Assembly: GCF_018860965.1 (NCBI RefSeq)
Contig: NZ_JAHKQF010000008.1
Location: 1 to 64,000, forward strand
Direction: 5' to 3'
From: Alteromonas sp. C1M14
GTDB lineage: Bacteria; Pseudomonadota; Gammaproteobacteria; Enterobacterales; Alteromonadaceae
Length of the DNA stretch: 64,000 nt
Shown: positions 46,969-55,938 of the stretch, piece by piece
How the letters are laid out: every line of letters begins with the position of its first letter
Position numbering within the stretch: position 1 is the first letter of the stretch
Made by a program: the position numbers and the translations under genes
Notes under the pieces: generated by a model
Told to the model about the DNA's origin: nothing
What the model saw: the letters and a program-made list of their open reading frames with translations, nothing else
Database searches by the model: none

Positions 46969-49151
46969 TCTGGCAATGCCAGCAGCAGTTTCAAGGTATT
47001 CTTTAGTTCTTGGTAGGCCACGGGCTTGACTAAATGATACCGTATACCAACCTCGAAAGAGCGTTTTTTATCGCTTTCATAAGCGCTGGCGGTAACCGCT
47101 ACCATGTGGGCTTTACACCCACGCTCTTTTAGAATTGTCGCGACTTCAAACCCTGACATGTCTGGCAGATGTAAATCGAGCAAAATCACATCAAAATTCT
47201 CACTTCCCGCCTTAGATAATGCACTTTCTCCGTCTGGAACCACGGTGGCATCGTAGCCAAGGTTTTCCACCATATCTTGAATTATTTCAGCGTTAATCGG
47301 TTCATCTTCAATAATGAGTACAGATACATTGTTGCGCAACGGTGCTGGGCTTTCTTTGCTTAACGTAAGATGATGAATGGCATCAATGAAGCGATTTTTA
47401 TCCAACGGTTTAACGAATATTTGCCAAGCAGGTATATTGGCACTGGCTATAATATTGCTAATTTGTGGTGCTGCCGACACTAAAATGATGGGGGGGACCC
47501 GGTTACCTAGCATCGCTTGCAAGTAATTCGACAGTTCTGCACCGTTTAATCCTGGCATGTAGTAGTCGGTGATAATGCCGCAGTAATCTTTTATTTTTTC
47601 TTGGTTGGCCAGAAGTTCTGCCCCAGATTTGTAAGTATCGACATGAAAGCCCTCATGTTCAATTAAATAACACAAATGAATACGGGTAATTTCCTGATCT
47701 TCGACCACCGCAAAGCGTAACGCCGGGTTTATCGGCTTAGATGCTTCGTCTAGTTCTGAGGCCTGCAATGGCACCGTAAGAATAAATTCAGATCCACTGT
47801 GTAGTGCACTGGAAACGGTAATATTGCCGCCGATTTCTCTTAATTGACGGCGGGCGGCATACAGGCCTACTCCTGCACCACTGTAACGACGAGGATTTTG
47901 GTGTGCTTTATAAAAGCGCTCAAAGATATATTCACAATCTTGAGGTTTAATGCCAATACCTGTGTCGACCACTCTAATGGTCAGTAGCAGTTTTCCGTTT
48001 TCAGCAGAAACCGTATTGTGAATCGATATCAGGCCTTCATGGGTAAATTTAACCGCATTATCAAGGACATTTTTCAACGCTTTGATGATGGGTGATGGGC
48101 ATCCTTTAACATGGTGAGGTAACCGTGTTTCATTTACTACCTGGTAGTTAAGGTTTTTTTGATGACAACTAAAGAAAAACTGGCTCAAGCCATCGTCTAA
48201 CAACCGGACAAGATCAAAGTCTTCCTGCTCTAAGGTTTCATCTACTTGCTTGTTTTGCATGCTGTCTACAAGGTTGCTTGTCAGCATGAGCAACCGATAG
48301 CAGGACAACTCAGCCCGTTGGATAAGTTGTTCTTGTCGGGTTTTCATATTGGGTATGAGTTCCAGCGCACCAATAATGGCAGCAATGGGAGAGCGAAATT
48401 CGTGGCTCATGCTGGCCAGAAATTCTTCCTTTGTCGCCACTAGCCGGTTTGCTTGTTCTCGTTCAAGTTGGGCATCTTTGCGAGCATCTTTTACCAAGTT
48501 AAATTGTTCTAGCACCAAAGCCCGCAATGGTTTAAACAGAAAATGTACAATGGCTAGGGAAAACATGAGCGTGAGCACCCAAATAGCCAAAAGCCATCTT
48601 TGATTCAATGCGATTTGTTGGGAGAGCTGTTCCTCAAATAATTTAACCGCAAAATCTAGTTGTTTAAGCATGGCCGAAGCTTCGTTCAGTGACGTAGGCT
48701 TCACGGTGACATAGTTTTTGGGTTGAGTACTGACAAGCTGTAAGGCGCTTTCGGTGTAAGCGGCCACGTGTTTATCTAATGCTGCAGGCTCTTTAAAATA
48801 GAGTGCTTCAAGCTTATCGGTCAGTGAATTAAATGTACCATCAAGGGATTGACGGCCGACCAATATTTCATTGTTTTGAGTGAAATCCCGCACCAGTGAA
48901 ATCAATTCTCTTTCTAGGGTAATACGTTGGGAAGTGTCGGTTTCAGCTATGAGTAGGTTTTCTAGAAATGCGATCCGTTGAGAAAGCATGCGTTGGTAAC
49001 CGGCAATATTAATAATCTGTGGTTGTATGGCGGTGGCGTTTAAATAATGTTGGGTCCAGCCATAGTAAATCGTAAGTAGCAAAGTCATTGTTACGATGGC
49101 AATAATATAGGTGTTTTTTATTTTTTGTTTTAAATTATCGAGGCCAGGCAT
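46965..49151 (-). CDS. Hybrid histidine kinase with two receiver domains
   Basis: A membrane sensor kinase of 728 residues. TM1 is at 14-31 and TM2 at about 186-206. The periplasmic loop carries NIAGYQRMLSQRIAFLENL, resembling the P-box of NarX/NarQ and the PilJ-type sensor. The HisKA phospho-site is H250 (ASMSHEFRSPIAAI), then HATPase with KNVLDNAVKFT and GAGVGLYAARRQ. Two receivers follow at about 470-585 (VVEDQE, TDYYMPG) and 605-722 (IIEDEP, LLDLHLPDMSG). There is no Hpt domain. It is convergent with the cyclase; functional linkage is plausible but inferred from position only. Confidence 0.9.
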   Translation of the reverse strand: MPGLDNLKQKIKNTYIIAIVTMTLLLTIYYGWTQHYLNATAIQPQIINIAGYQRMLSQRIAFLENLLIAETDTSQRITLERELISLVRDFTQNNEILVGRQSLDGTFNSLTDKLEALYFKEPAALDKHVAAYTESALQLVSTQPKNYVTVKPTSLNEASAMLKQLDFAVKLFEEQLSQQIALNQRWLLAIWVLTLMFSLAIVHFLFKPLRALVLEQFNLVKDARKDAQLEREQANRLVATKEEFLASMSHEFRSPIAAIIGALELIPNMKTRQEQLIQRAELSCYRLLMLTSNLVDSMQNKQVDETLEQEDFDLVRLLDDGLSQFFFSCHQKNLNYQVVNETRLPHHVKGCPSPIIKALKNVLDNAVKFTHEGLISIHNTVSAENGKLLLTIRVVDTGIGIKPQDCEYIFERFYKAHQNPRRYSGAGVGLYAARRQLREIGGNITVSSALHSGSEFILTVPLQASELDEASKPINPALRFAVVEDQEITRIHLCYLIEHEGFHVDTYKSGAELLANQEKIKDYCGIITDYYMPGLNGAELSNYLQAMLGNRVPPIILVSAAPQISNIIASANIPAWQIFVKPLDKNRFIDAIHHLTLSKESPAPLRNNVSVLIIEDEPINAEIIQDMVENLGYDATVVPDGESALSKAGSENFDVILLDLHLPDMSGFEVATILKERGCKAHMVAVTASAYESDKKRSFEVGIRYHLVKPVAYQELKNTLKLLLALPD

Positions 49152-49329
49152 TCACGAATTTCCGTTACTTTAATCCATTCGAACGTGTCAAATGAGCTTA
49201 TTATTTCAAGTTCCATTATGTTGAACGTTAACTACTAAAAAACGTTTGCATAGAATATAGTCACATAATAAGTACTAGGTACAGTTTTATTTGCCCATGC
49301 AAGTAATTTGAACCTGGTTCATATACGTT
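49152..49329. other. AT-rich intergenic region upstream of the hybrid kinase
   Basis: 178 bp with no supported gene; it should hold the promoter of the kinase on the minus strand. A short repeat of GTTCATATACG and CGTTCT elements is seen near 49315, but nothing definite. Confidence 0.4.
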
Positions 49330-49650
49330 CTATGGACGAATTCCTACACAATCGGCAGGGTACACGCCACTGCCTTCTAAAAACGACAAACAGGTGTCTA
49401 ATTCCGTCATTAGGATCTGGTCTTGTTTGAGCTTAACTTCGGACCAATAGTGCAGTTGGTGTAAAACATGCCAGAAAACGCGCTCTTTTGATGTATAAGG
49501 CTGGTCTAATTGATAATCAATTTGGCTCCACTCTTCCATTGTATCCCAAAAAAATATATCCAGTTCCGAATAAGGCACACTTTCCTGCCAAAAACCACGC
49601 AGGTAAAAACACAGCTGTGTAGCTTTGGTATCGACAAAGGATAAAAGCAT
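49330..49650 (-). CDS. Hypothetical protein, 106 aa
   Basis: A soluble protein of 106 residues, rich in Trp, Tyr and acidic residues (FFWDTMEEWSQIDYQLDQPY, ERVFWHVLHQLHYWSEVKLKQ). Two or three amphipathic helices are likely, with a Cys near the end (PADCVGIRP). The helix with WHVLHQLHYW is reminiscent of small helical adaptors. It has no strong start signal beyond the ATG. It stands alone between the kinase and the DUF3530 gene. I do not recognise a family. Confidence 0.55.
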   Translation of the reverse strand: MLLSFVDTKATQLCFYLRGFWQESVPYSELDIFFWDTMEEWSQIDYQLDQPYTSKERVFWHVLHQLHYWSEVKLKQDQILMTELDTCLSFLEGSGVYPADCVGIRP

Positions 49651-49780
49651 AAAGAGGGCTGCCAGACGGTTAAATTGAATATTAGTATAGCCAGTGAGAA
49701 AATAATTTCAGTCAATTGTATTTAAAAGTAAACAGGACGTTGATTTTAAACGAAATATATTTAGAGTCGTAAAAATGCTT

Positions 49781-50605
49781 TTACCAGCCTAAATAGCTCG
49801 TCCAACCGTATATTTCTTTATCAAGGGTCGCCGCCAGTGCTGATGTATTATGGTCTGCTGACAAATAGCTCATCACGGCTAGATGCTTTTGTCGGTAGTA
49901 TAATTTAAGTGTTTTGTTGACTGCCCGCTGACGGGCAGATAAAGGCGAGGTTTGCCGATAAACCGGCGTTGTGTGTAAATCCATGACGGGGATGTCGAGG
50001 TGAGCAATGTTGTCGGTGAGTTCAGCGTTGATGTCTTCTTCTGGCCAGTAAGCATCCAGAAAAACTAAACTGTCTGCTTTAGGGATAATCTCTTTTGCCG
50101 TTAGACCAATAAGTTGGGCACCTGTCATGCCTTGGGAGATGACCAGACGAAAGCCCGCAATGTCGGCAGTACTGGCAAAGGCGGCTTTCACCCATAACGT
50201 AAGCGCAGATTCTGAAGCTGTGAAATCAGCAACATAGGTCGGATTAGACGCGCGAGGGTGTAGGGCATTGGCTGTGGCGCTAAGGTCTAGAGTGCGCATT
50301 TGCCATTGCACTGTATCGGAAGGCAAGATGCGGGTATGCCAACCGCGCTGATTAAGTTGGGTGGCTAAGCGTTGCGCATTACTAAGGGTTAACCCTTGCT
50401 GCCCGCTATCGAGGAAAATAAGGGCAACGCCGCGACTTAACGGAGTGGTGGGCGTTGCTGTAAATACCGGGACATCTTCGTCGCCCACCAATAGGGTTTC
50501 ATATTCAGTCGGCAAATAATGTTGACGGATATCTTCAAGCAACCCGTTGGCGTTCACCTGGGTGACAGCCAACAACATGGCAAAGTATAACAGTCGATAT
50601 ATCAC
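49781..50605 (-). CDS. DUF3530-family alpha/beta-hydrolase-like exported protein
   Basis: About 274 residues from the GTG at 50605, which gives a compact signal peptide (MIYRLLYFAMLLAVTQVNANG); an ATG at 50656 in the same frame would add 17 residues. The mature part starts DIRQHYLPTEYETLLVGDEDVPVF, followed by GVALIFLDSGQQGL and LVISQGMTGAQLIG, where Ser in a SQG context replaces the usual nucleophile elbow GxSxG. C-terminal LDAYWPEED and LYYRQKHL follow. It resembles DUF3530 proteins of Pseudomonas and Alteromonas. Enzymatic activity is unproven. Confidence 0.75.
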   Translation of the reverse strand: MIYRLLYFAMLLAVTQVNANGLLEDIRQHYLPTEYETLLVGDEDVPVFTATPTTPLSRGVALIFLDSGQQGLTLSNAQRLATQLNQRGWHTRILPSDTVQWQMRTLDLSATANALHPRASNPTYVADFTASESALTLWVKAAFASTADIAGFRLVISQGMTGAQLIGLTAKEIIPKADSLVFLDAYWPEEDINAELTDNIAHLDIPVMDLHTTPVYRQTSPLSARQRAVNKTLKLYYRQKHLAVMSYLSADHNTSALAATLDKEIYGWTSYLGW

Positions 50606-50681
50606 AGCAATCTCACGGCGTTTACACGTATAAGGTGTATCGGCCGTGGATGTCATAACTTAATGGCTATAAGTAAAGTGG

Positions 50682-51380
50682 CTAAATAAGCGGTTGAGGC
50701 TGGTGTGTCATAAAGGGAATGGGCGCGCGAAACTGACACCATTGTTCGCTAGTAGGATGCTGCAGCACCAATGTTTCAGCGTGTAATTGCAACCGTGGTG
50801 CCCGAGCAATCACGGGGGCAGGGGCATAAAGCCTATCGCCCAAAATGGGGTGTCCAAGAGAAAGCATATGTACCCGCAGTTGATGGGAGCGCCCAGTGAC
50901 CGGCGACAGTTCCATCCAGGTTTCGTCCTCAAAACGCTCAATCACCCGATAGTGAGTGAGAGAGGACTTGCCGTTTTCCATGTCGACTTTCTGTTTTGGG
51001 CGATTTGGCCAATCCACAATTAACGGTAGTGTAATGCTGCCGGAATCTTGTTCCACCACACCATCTACCCTAGCAAAATAGCGTTTTTTGGTTTGCCGCT
51101 GCTGAAACTGGCGGGACAGATGGCGATGGGCGGGTTTATTGAGCGCCATAACCATAATGCCCGATGTGGCCATATCGAGGCGGTGTACCACCGTTGCTGT
51201 CGGCAGTACTTTTTGAACCCGGGAGATGAGCGCATCTTTATGAGCCGGTTGGATCCCTGTGACGCTCAATAATCCACTTTGTTTGTTGGCGATGACAATA
51301 TCGTCGTCATAATACACCAACGACAAAAAGGGCGTCATAGGGGGCCGATAAACGAAGTTCTTTTTCATGCTGCCAGTCAT
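50682..51380 (-). CDS. rluA: 23S rRNA/tRNA pseudouridine synthase RluA
   Basis: Makes pseudouridine at 23S rRNA 746 and tRNA position 32. It has 232 residues. The catalytic Asp is in VHRLDMATSG; LPLIVDWPNRPKQKV, TGRSHQLRVHMLSLGHPILGDRLYA and APRLQLHAE match E. coli RluA closely. The ATG overlaps the rapA stop (TAATG), so the two are translationally coupled. rapA and rluA are also adjacent in E. coli. Confidence 0.95.
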   Translation of the reverse strand: MTGSMKKNFVYRPPMTPFLSLVYYDDDIVIANKQSGLLSVTGIQPAHKDALISRVQKVLPTATVVHRLDMATSGIMVMALNKPAHRHLSRQFQQRQTKKRYFARVDGVVEQDSGSITLPLIVDWPNRPKQKVDMENGKSSLTHYRVIERFEDETWMELSPVTGRSHQLRVHMLSLGHPILGDRLYAPAPVIARAPRLQLHAETLVLQHPTSEQWCQFRAPIPFMTHQPQPLI

Positions 51381-54205
51381 TAAGGGTTATTCACTACGAT
51401 GCGTAATCCGTCTAGCTGTACTGACGCCCCGCGCAACGCATCGGTAAGGCCGCTGCGCTGTTTCTCAATAAAGTCAATTTCGCTATCTCGGATAGCGGGA
51501 TTTTGTTGCTGTAAATCTCGCAAGCGTTGTGCTTCGTCCTCTAATGTTTGTTGCATGGTGGCAATGGCGTGGCTAAGAATTTCATCGGCTTGATGCTGAG
51601 CAGTCGCCGTGGCTTTTTCAATATGCAACGTCAAGGGCTGTTGCAGCGCTTTAATGAGTTGTTGTGATAGCTTTCTGCCTGCGGGGCGGCCCACTTCAAA
51701 GTTCAGATCTACCGGTTTGCCTTGGGCATCCATACAGATACGAATAGGGGTGGCAGGCAAAAAACGACCGGGCTGTAAAACTCGTTCTGCGTTGGCTTGC
51801 AATACATACAGGGTTTCGAGCCAGTAAGCCCCTTTGGGAAGTGATTTATCAGCAATAAAGCCCACACTGGCTTTACCTAGCACATCAGACAGCACCATAT
51901 CGATGGCATTGTGTACCAAGGGGTGATCCCAGCTAAGAAAATGCACATGTTCTAAGGTGGTGGCAATACGCCTGCGATAGGTCACGGTCATGCCTTCCGG
52001 ATCCAGCCCCGGCAAATGGTTGACCATGGATTCTGAGGGTTTCAAAATAAAGCAATCGTTGCCCTTTTCTTCCTGATTCACGCCTAAGGCATCAAATAGT
52101 CTGCCCATAAAGCGAGACAGTTCTACGGAGGTATCTTGCTCTACTATTTCTTCAATAAGGCTGTCTACCCGACCTTCTCCCGAAGCATTGAGCTCCAATA
52201 ACCTATCTCGGCCTTGTTCAAGCTGGGCTTTTAAGGTGGTATTTTGCACTTGTGTTTCTGCAATCATATCATCGATGATGGCGTTATCTTCCGGATCAAG
52301 ACAGGCGCTAATGAGTTGTTCCTTCACGCTGGCAAAAACTTCAGAGCCGGTGGGGCAGGTATGGGTAAATGCGGCTAATCCCTCTTGGTACCATTGCAAC
52401 AGCACCGATTGGGCTGTTTGTTCGATATATGGCACATGGATTTGAATATCTTTGGTTTGGCCAATCCGGTCCAGTCGCCCTATGCGTTGCTCTAACAAGT
52501 CAGGGGTAAGGGGTAAATCGAACAAAACCAAGTGATGGGCAAACTGGAAGTTACGCCCTTCGCTGCCTATTTCACTGCACAGCAGTATTTGCGCCCCTTC
52601 CTCGGGGTCAGAAAAATAGTGCGCGGCTTTATCCCGTTCAACAATACTCATGCCTTCATGAAACACACTATGGCGAATACCACTGCGTACTCGAATGACT
52701 TCACCAAGTTGCTGCGCGGTAACTTTGCTGGCACAAATTAACAGTACCTTGGCAGGACGTACCGTGGGTAGAAAGTCCAGCAGCCAGTCTACCCGCGGGT
52801 CGTGGTCAAACCAACTGTTTACAAGCGTCGGTTGGCGTTCAGGATACAAAGCCTCGGTAAGATCGCCGCCATAAACTGCACTGTCATAAATTTCCGGTAG
52901 CGGTAACGGATATTGATGGAGTATCCGTACTGGGAAGCCTTCAATACCAGCCCGTCGGTTACGAAACAAAATACGGCCAGTGCCGTGTCGGTCAATAAGC
53001 TGGGTAAGGATCGCTTGCTTGTTTTCTGCTGCATTAAGATCATCAAAACGAGCTAGTACGTCTGGGGCGAAGGTATTTAACGTGTTTATGGTCTCTTCGG
53101 TAAGCGGCCCGTCATCAAGGAGCGGGGTAACGGCTTCTGCCAGGGCACTATAGTGTTTTTCTTCTTCTAAGAAGGCGTGGTAATCATGGTAACGGGCAGG
53201 GTCAAGCAACCGCAAGCGAGCAAAATGGCTTTCATGACCTAATTGATCGGGAGTAGCCGTTAACAACAGTACGCCTGGGGTTTGCGCTGCCAAGGCCTCA
53301 ATACGCATGTAGGCGTCAGAAGGAGCGTCCACAGACCATGCCAGATGATGCGCTTCGTCTACCACCAGTAAATCCCAGCCAGCTTCTAAAGCTTGCCCAT
53401 GACGCTTTGGGTACTCTTTTAGAAAATCGATACTGCACAATATACATTGTTCATTTTCAAAGGGGTTGGTCCCCGATTCATCTAACGCTTCGCAGCGACT
53501 TTCATCGAATATGGCAAAAGATAAATTCACCCGGCGCAGCATTTCTACCAACCACTGGTGAATCAGTGAGTCGGGCACCACTATGAGGATCCGCTGGGCA
53601 CGACCAGTTTGAATCTGGCGGTGAATAATCAGTGCAGCTTCAATGGTTTTCCCCAAGCCCACTTCGTCAGCCAGTAATACCCGTGGCGCGTGGCGATTAC
53701 CCACTTCAGAGGCAATGTGTAATTGATGGGGAATAAGTTCAATACGAGCGCCAGATAAGCCGATGGTGGATGACTGCTGGTAAGCGTGTTGATGGGCTAG
53801 GGCCCGCTCTCGTAAATCAAACCATTTGGGCGTATCGGTTTGAAAATTAAACAGTCGTTGCTCTGGCTGATTCAGCCGGATGTTGTGATCGAGTAAGGTT
53901 TCCGCCAGTTTGGTGCTTTCTTTGGTGTCTTCACGCATACCGTGATAAATCAGTACACCGTTAGATTCTTCCACTTGTTGCACGTACAAATGCCAACCTT
54001 CTTGACTGGCGATGGTATCGCCTTCTTTGAAAACAAGACGGGTAAGTGGCGCGTTTTCTTTCGTGTACATGCGGCTTTCACCGGTAGCGGGAAACAGTAT
54101 TTCCACAGAACGAAAGTCCACCTTAAGTACCGCTCCTAGGCCTAGTTCTGACTCGGTGTTACTTAACCAGCGTTGGCCAACGGAAAATGCACTGACTGAA
54201 TTCAT
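51380..54205 (-). CDS. rapA: RNA polymerase-associated SWI2/SNF2 ATPase RapA
   Basis: Binds RNA polymerase and recycles it after termination. It has 941 residues. N-terminal Tudor-like domains (about 1-110, starting FSVGQRWLSNTESELGLG) precede the SNF2 helicase core, with Walker A ADEVGLGKTIEAAL near 180, DEAHHLAW (motif II) and TATPDQLGH. In the second lobe are SEIGSEGRNFQFAHHLVLFDLP and QRIGRLDRIGQ. A long C-terminal spacer region completes it. Upstream gene of the rapA-rluA operon. Confidence 0.96.
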   Translation of the reverse strand: MNSVSAFSVGQRWLSNTESELGLGAVLKVDFRSVEILFPATGESRMYTKENAPLTRLVFKEGDTIASQEGWHLYVQQVEESNGVLIYHGMREDTKESTKLAETLLDHNIRLNQPEQRLFNFQTDTPKWFDLRERALAHQHAYQQSSTIGLSGARIELIPHQLHIASEVGNRHAPRVLLADEVGLGKTIEAALIIHRQIQTGRAQRILIVVPDSLIHQWLVEMLRRVNLSFAIFDESRCEALDESGTNPFENEQCILCSIDFLKEYPKRHGQALEAGWDLLVVDEAHHLAWSVDAPSDAYMRIEALAAQTPGVLLLTATPDQLGHESHFARLRLLDPARYHDYHAFLEEEKHYSALAEAVTPLLDDGPLTEETINTLNTFAPDVLARFDDLNAAENKQAILTQLIDRHGTGRILFRNRRAGIEGFPVRILHQYPLPLPEIYDSAVYGGDLTEALYPERQPTLVNSWFDHDPRVDWLLDFLPTVRPAKVLLICASKVTAQQLGEVIRVRSGIRHSVFHEGMSIVERDKAAHYFSDPEEGAQILLCSEIGSEGRNFQFAHHLVLFDLPLTPDLLEQRIGRLDRIGQTKDIQIHVPYIEQTAQSVLLQWYQEGLAAFTHTCPTGSEVFASVKEQLISACLDPEDNAIIDDMIAETQVQNTTLKAQLEQGRDRLLELNASGEGRVDSLIEEIVEQDTSVELSRFMGRLFDALGVNQEEKGNDCFILKPSESMVNHLPGLDPEGMTVTYRRRIATTLEHVHFLSWDHPLVHNAIDMVLSDVLGKASVGFIADKSLPKGAYWLETLYVLQANAERVLQPGRFLPATPIRICMDAQGKPVDLNFEVGRPAGRKLSQQLIKALQQPLTLHIEKATATAQHQADEILSHAIATMQQTLEDEAQRLRDLQQQNPAIRDSEIDFIEKQRSGLTDALRGASVQLDGLRIVVNNP

Positions 54206-54403
54206 AGTGATACCTTAATTTTTAGCGGCCGGTATTGTACTGTCTGAACGAGGGTAGTTAAAGGCGCAGGCACCATTTAAACCTCATCAGCCCTTTTTTC
54301 GGCATTGAGGCTAACCCTAACATAAAAAAAAACGGTAAAAAAAAGTGATATGTTGGCAAAACTGGATTATGGTGGAATTGAAAGTCGACGCGACACGGAG
54401 TAG

Positions 54404-54476
54404 AGGGTCCGATTCGACGACCACATCTTCTCCTGAGCGAGACTCTTGATTGCACGTCAGCAGTTAGGCGGGCCCT
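54404..54476 (+). ncRNA. Possible structured 5' leader of phoH
   Basis: AGGGTCCG (54404-54411) can pair with CGGGCCCT (54469-54476), eight pairs with one G-U. It encloses a 57 nt apical region with smaller pairings (TCTC-N6-GAGA, and GACG with CGTC). It ends 24 bp before the phoH ATG, so refolding could affect translation. A short GTCG/CGAC hairpin lies just upstream at 54384-54394. I cannot match it to a known riboswitch class. Confidence 0.35.
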
Positions 54477-54500
54477 GTATTACTCTTGCCGGAGCGAAGG

Positions 54501-55898
54501 ATGCCAAAAAAAAAGTCCACAGACACTAAGATCTATGTCTTAGATACTAATATCCTGCTACATGAACCTCATGCTTTTCTCTCATTTAAAGAACACGATG
54601 TTGTTGTGCCTATGACGGTACTAGAAGAGCTCGATTATATTAAAGACAGCAAAAAAGACGTGGCCCGAGATGCGCGGGTTTCCATTCGTTCGATGGAAGA
54701 TTTACTGCATGATGCGACCCCAGAAGATATGCTAGCAGGGGTATCGTTGGAAGGCATGGGAGCCGGTGAAAACAAACCGTCGGGAGCCTTGTCTATTTTT
54801 GCCGATCTGAACATGGCGGAATCCCAACAAATATTTACCAGTAACGAAAACGATAATCGCATTATCAACGTGGCGTTACATCTTCAGAAAACGTACGCCC
54901 CTCAGCAAGTGGTGCTAGTTACCAAAGATTTAAATATGCGCCTGAAAGCCAAAGGGGCAGGGTTAGCCCATGTGGAAGATTACCGCACTGACCAATTAAT
55001 CAGTGACATTAAGTATCTTTCAAAAGGCTTTTATAAGTTCGAGGGTAACTTTTGGGAGAAGGTGAAATCCGTCGAAAGCCGATCTGAAGGACGGGATACT
55101 ATTCATACGGTGGCCCGTAATGTCATGCCCGATCCTTATATCAATGAATATTTACTGGATGATAGCCACCAATTTGCAGGGCTTATTGAAGGGATGACCG
55201 AAGACACCCTAGAGGTGTTAGATCTTGGTTATGAACGCTTGATGGGCCGGCACGCGTGGGGGATTTCGCCAAAGAATATTGGTCAGGCCATGGCACTGCA
55301 TTCCTTACTCGATCCTCATATCGATTTAGTTATTCTTACCGGTCCTGCCGGTAGTGGTAAAACCTTACTTGCCTTGGCTGCCGCCCTAGAAATGGTGGTA
55401 GAAAAGAACATGTACGATAAAATTATCGTCACCCGTTCTACCCCAGAGATTGCTGAATCCATTGGCTTTTTACCGGGCACGGAAGAAGAAAAAATGGCGC
55501 CGTGGTTGGCGGCCATTACCGATTCACTGGAAGTGCTACATAAACATGATGAAAACGCCAAAAGTTCTATGAATTACATTATGGAAAAGGCCAATATTCA
55601 GTTTAAGTCAGTGAATTTTATGCGCGGCAGAAGTATCCAAAATGCCATTGTTATTCTAGATGAATCGCAAAACCTCACGGCGGCGCAGTTAAAAACCATC
55701 ATTACCCGCTGTGGTGAAGGTACCAAGTTGATTTGCTCGGGCAACCTAGCGCAAATTGACAGTAACTACTTAAGTGCCGTGACCTCTGGGCTAACGTATC
55801 TGGTAGAGCGATTTAAGAATTTCTCTGGCAGTGCCACCATTAACCTTGATGGCGTGGTGCGGTCCCGTTTGGCGGAATTTGCTGAACAAGAACTCTAA
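54501..55898 (+). CDS. PIN-PhoH ATPase (PhoH2/YlaK type)
   Basis: A fusion of a PIN-domain nuclease (about 12-160) with a PhoH-type P-loop ATPase/helicase (about 230-465). The ATG at 54501 has GGAG upstream and is chosen over TTG 54486; 465 residues. PIN acids appear in YVLDTNILLHE and TVLEELDYIK, with DARVSIR and VTKDLNMRLKA. The PhoH part has GPAGSGKTLLALAAAL and Walker B IVILDESQNLT. PIN-PhoH proteins unwind and cut RNA and are often linked to stress or toxin-antitoxin roles. Confidence 0.92.
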   Translation: MPKKKSTDTKIYVLDTNILLHEPHAFLSFKEHDVVVPMTVLEELDYIKDSKKDVARDARVSIRSMEDLLHDATPEDMLAGVSLEGMGAGENKPSGALSIFADLNMAESQQIFTSNENDNRIINVALHLQKTYAPQQVVLVTKDLNMRLKAKGAGLAHVEDYRTDQLISDIKYLSKGFYKFEGNFWEKVKSVESRSEGRDTIHTVARNVMPDPYINEYLLDDSHQFAGLIEGMTEDTLEVLDLGYERLMGRHAWGISPKNIGQAMALHSLLDPHIDLVILTGPAGSGKTLLALAAALEMVVEKNMYDKIIVTRSTPEIAESIGFLPGTEEEKMAPWLAAITDSLEVLHKHDENAKSSMNYIMEKANIQFKSVNFMRGRSIQNAIVILDESQNLTAAQLKTIITRCGEGTKLICSGNLAQIDSNYLSAVTSGLTYLVERFKNFSGSATINLDGVVRSRLAEFAEQEL

Positions 55899-55908
55899 AC
55901 ATCAAATG

Positions 55909-55938
55909 ATAAACGCTGGGTATCTACCCGGCGTTTAT
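55909..55938. terminator. Bidirectional terminator phoH / transglutaminase-like gene
   Basis: ATAAACGCTGGG and CCCGGCGTTTAT pair with one G-U around a TATCTA loop. The stem overlaps the stop codon of the minus-strand gene. A T-rich run follows on the plus strand. Confidence 0.65.

Noticed and set aside
49506-49715. 69-residue minus-strand ORF overlapping the 106-aa hypothetical gene
   Set aside because: It lies mostly in another frame of the same DNA and lacks coding features; the 106-aa frame is more convincing.
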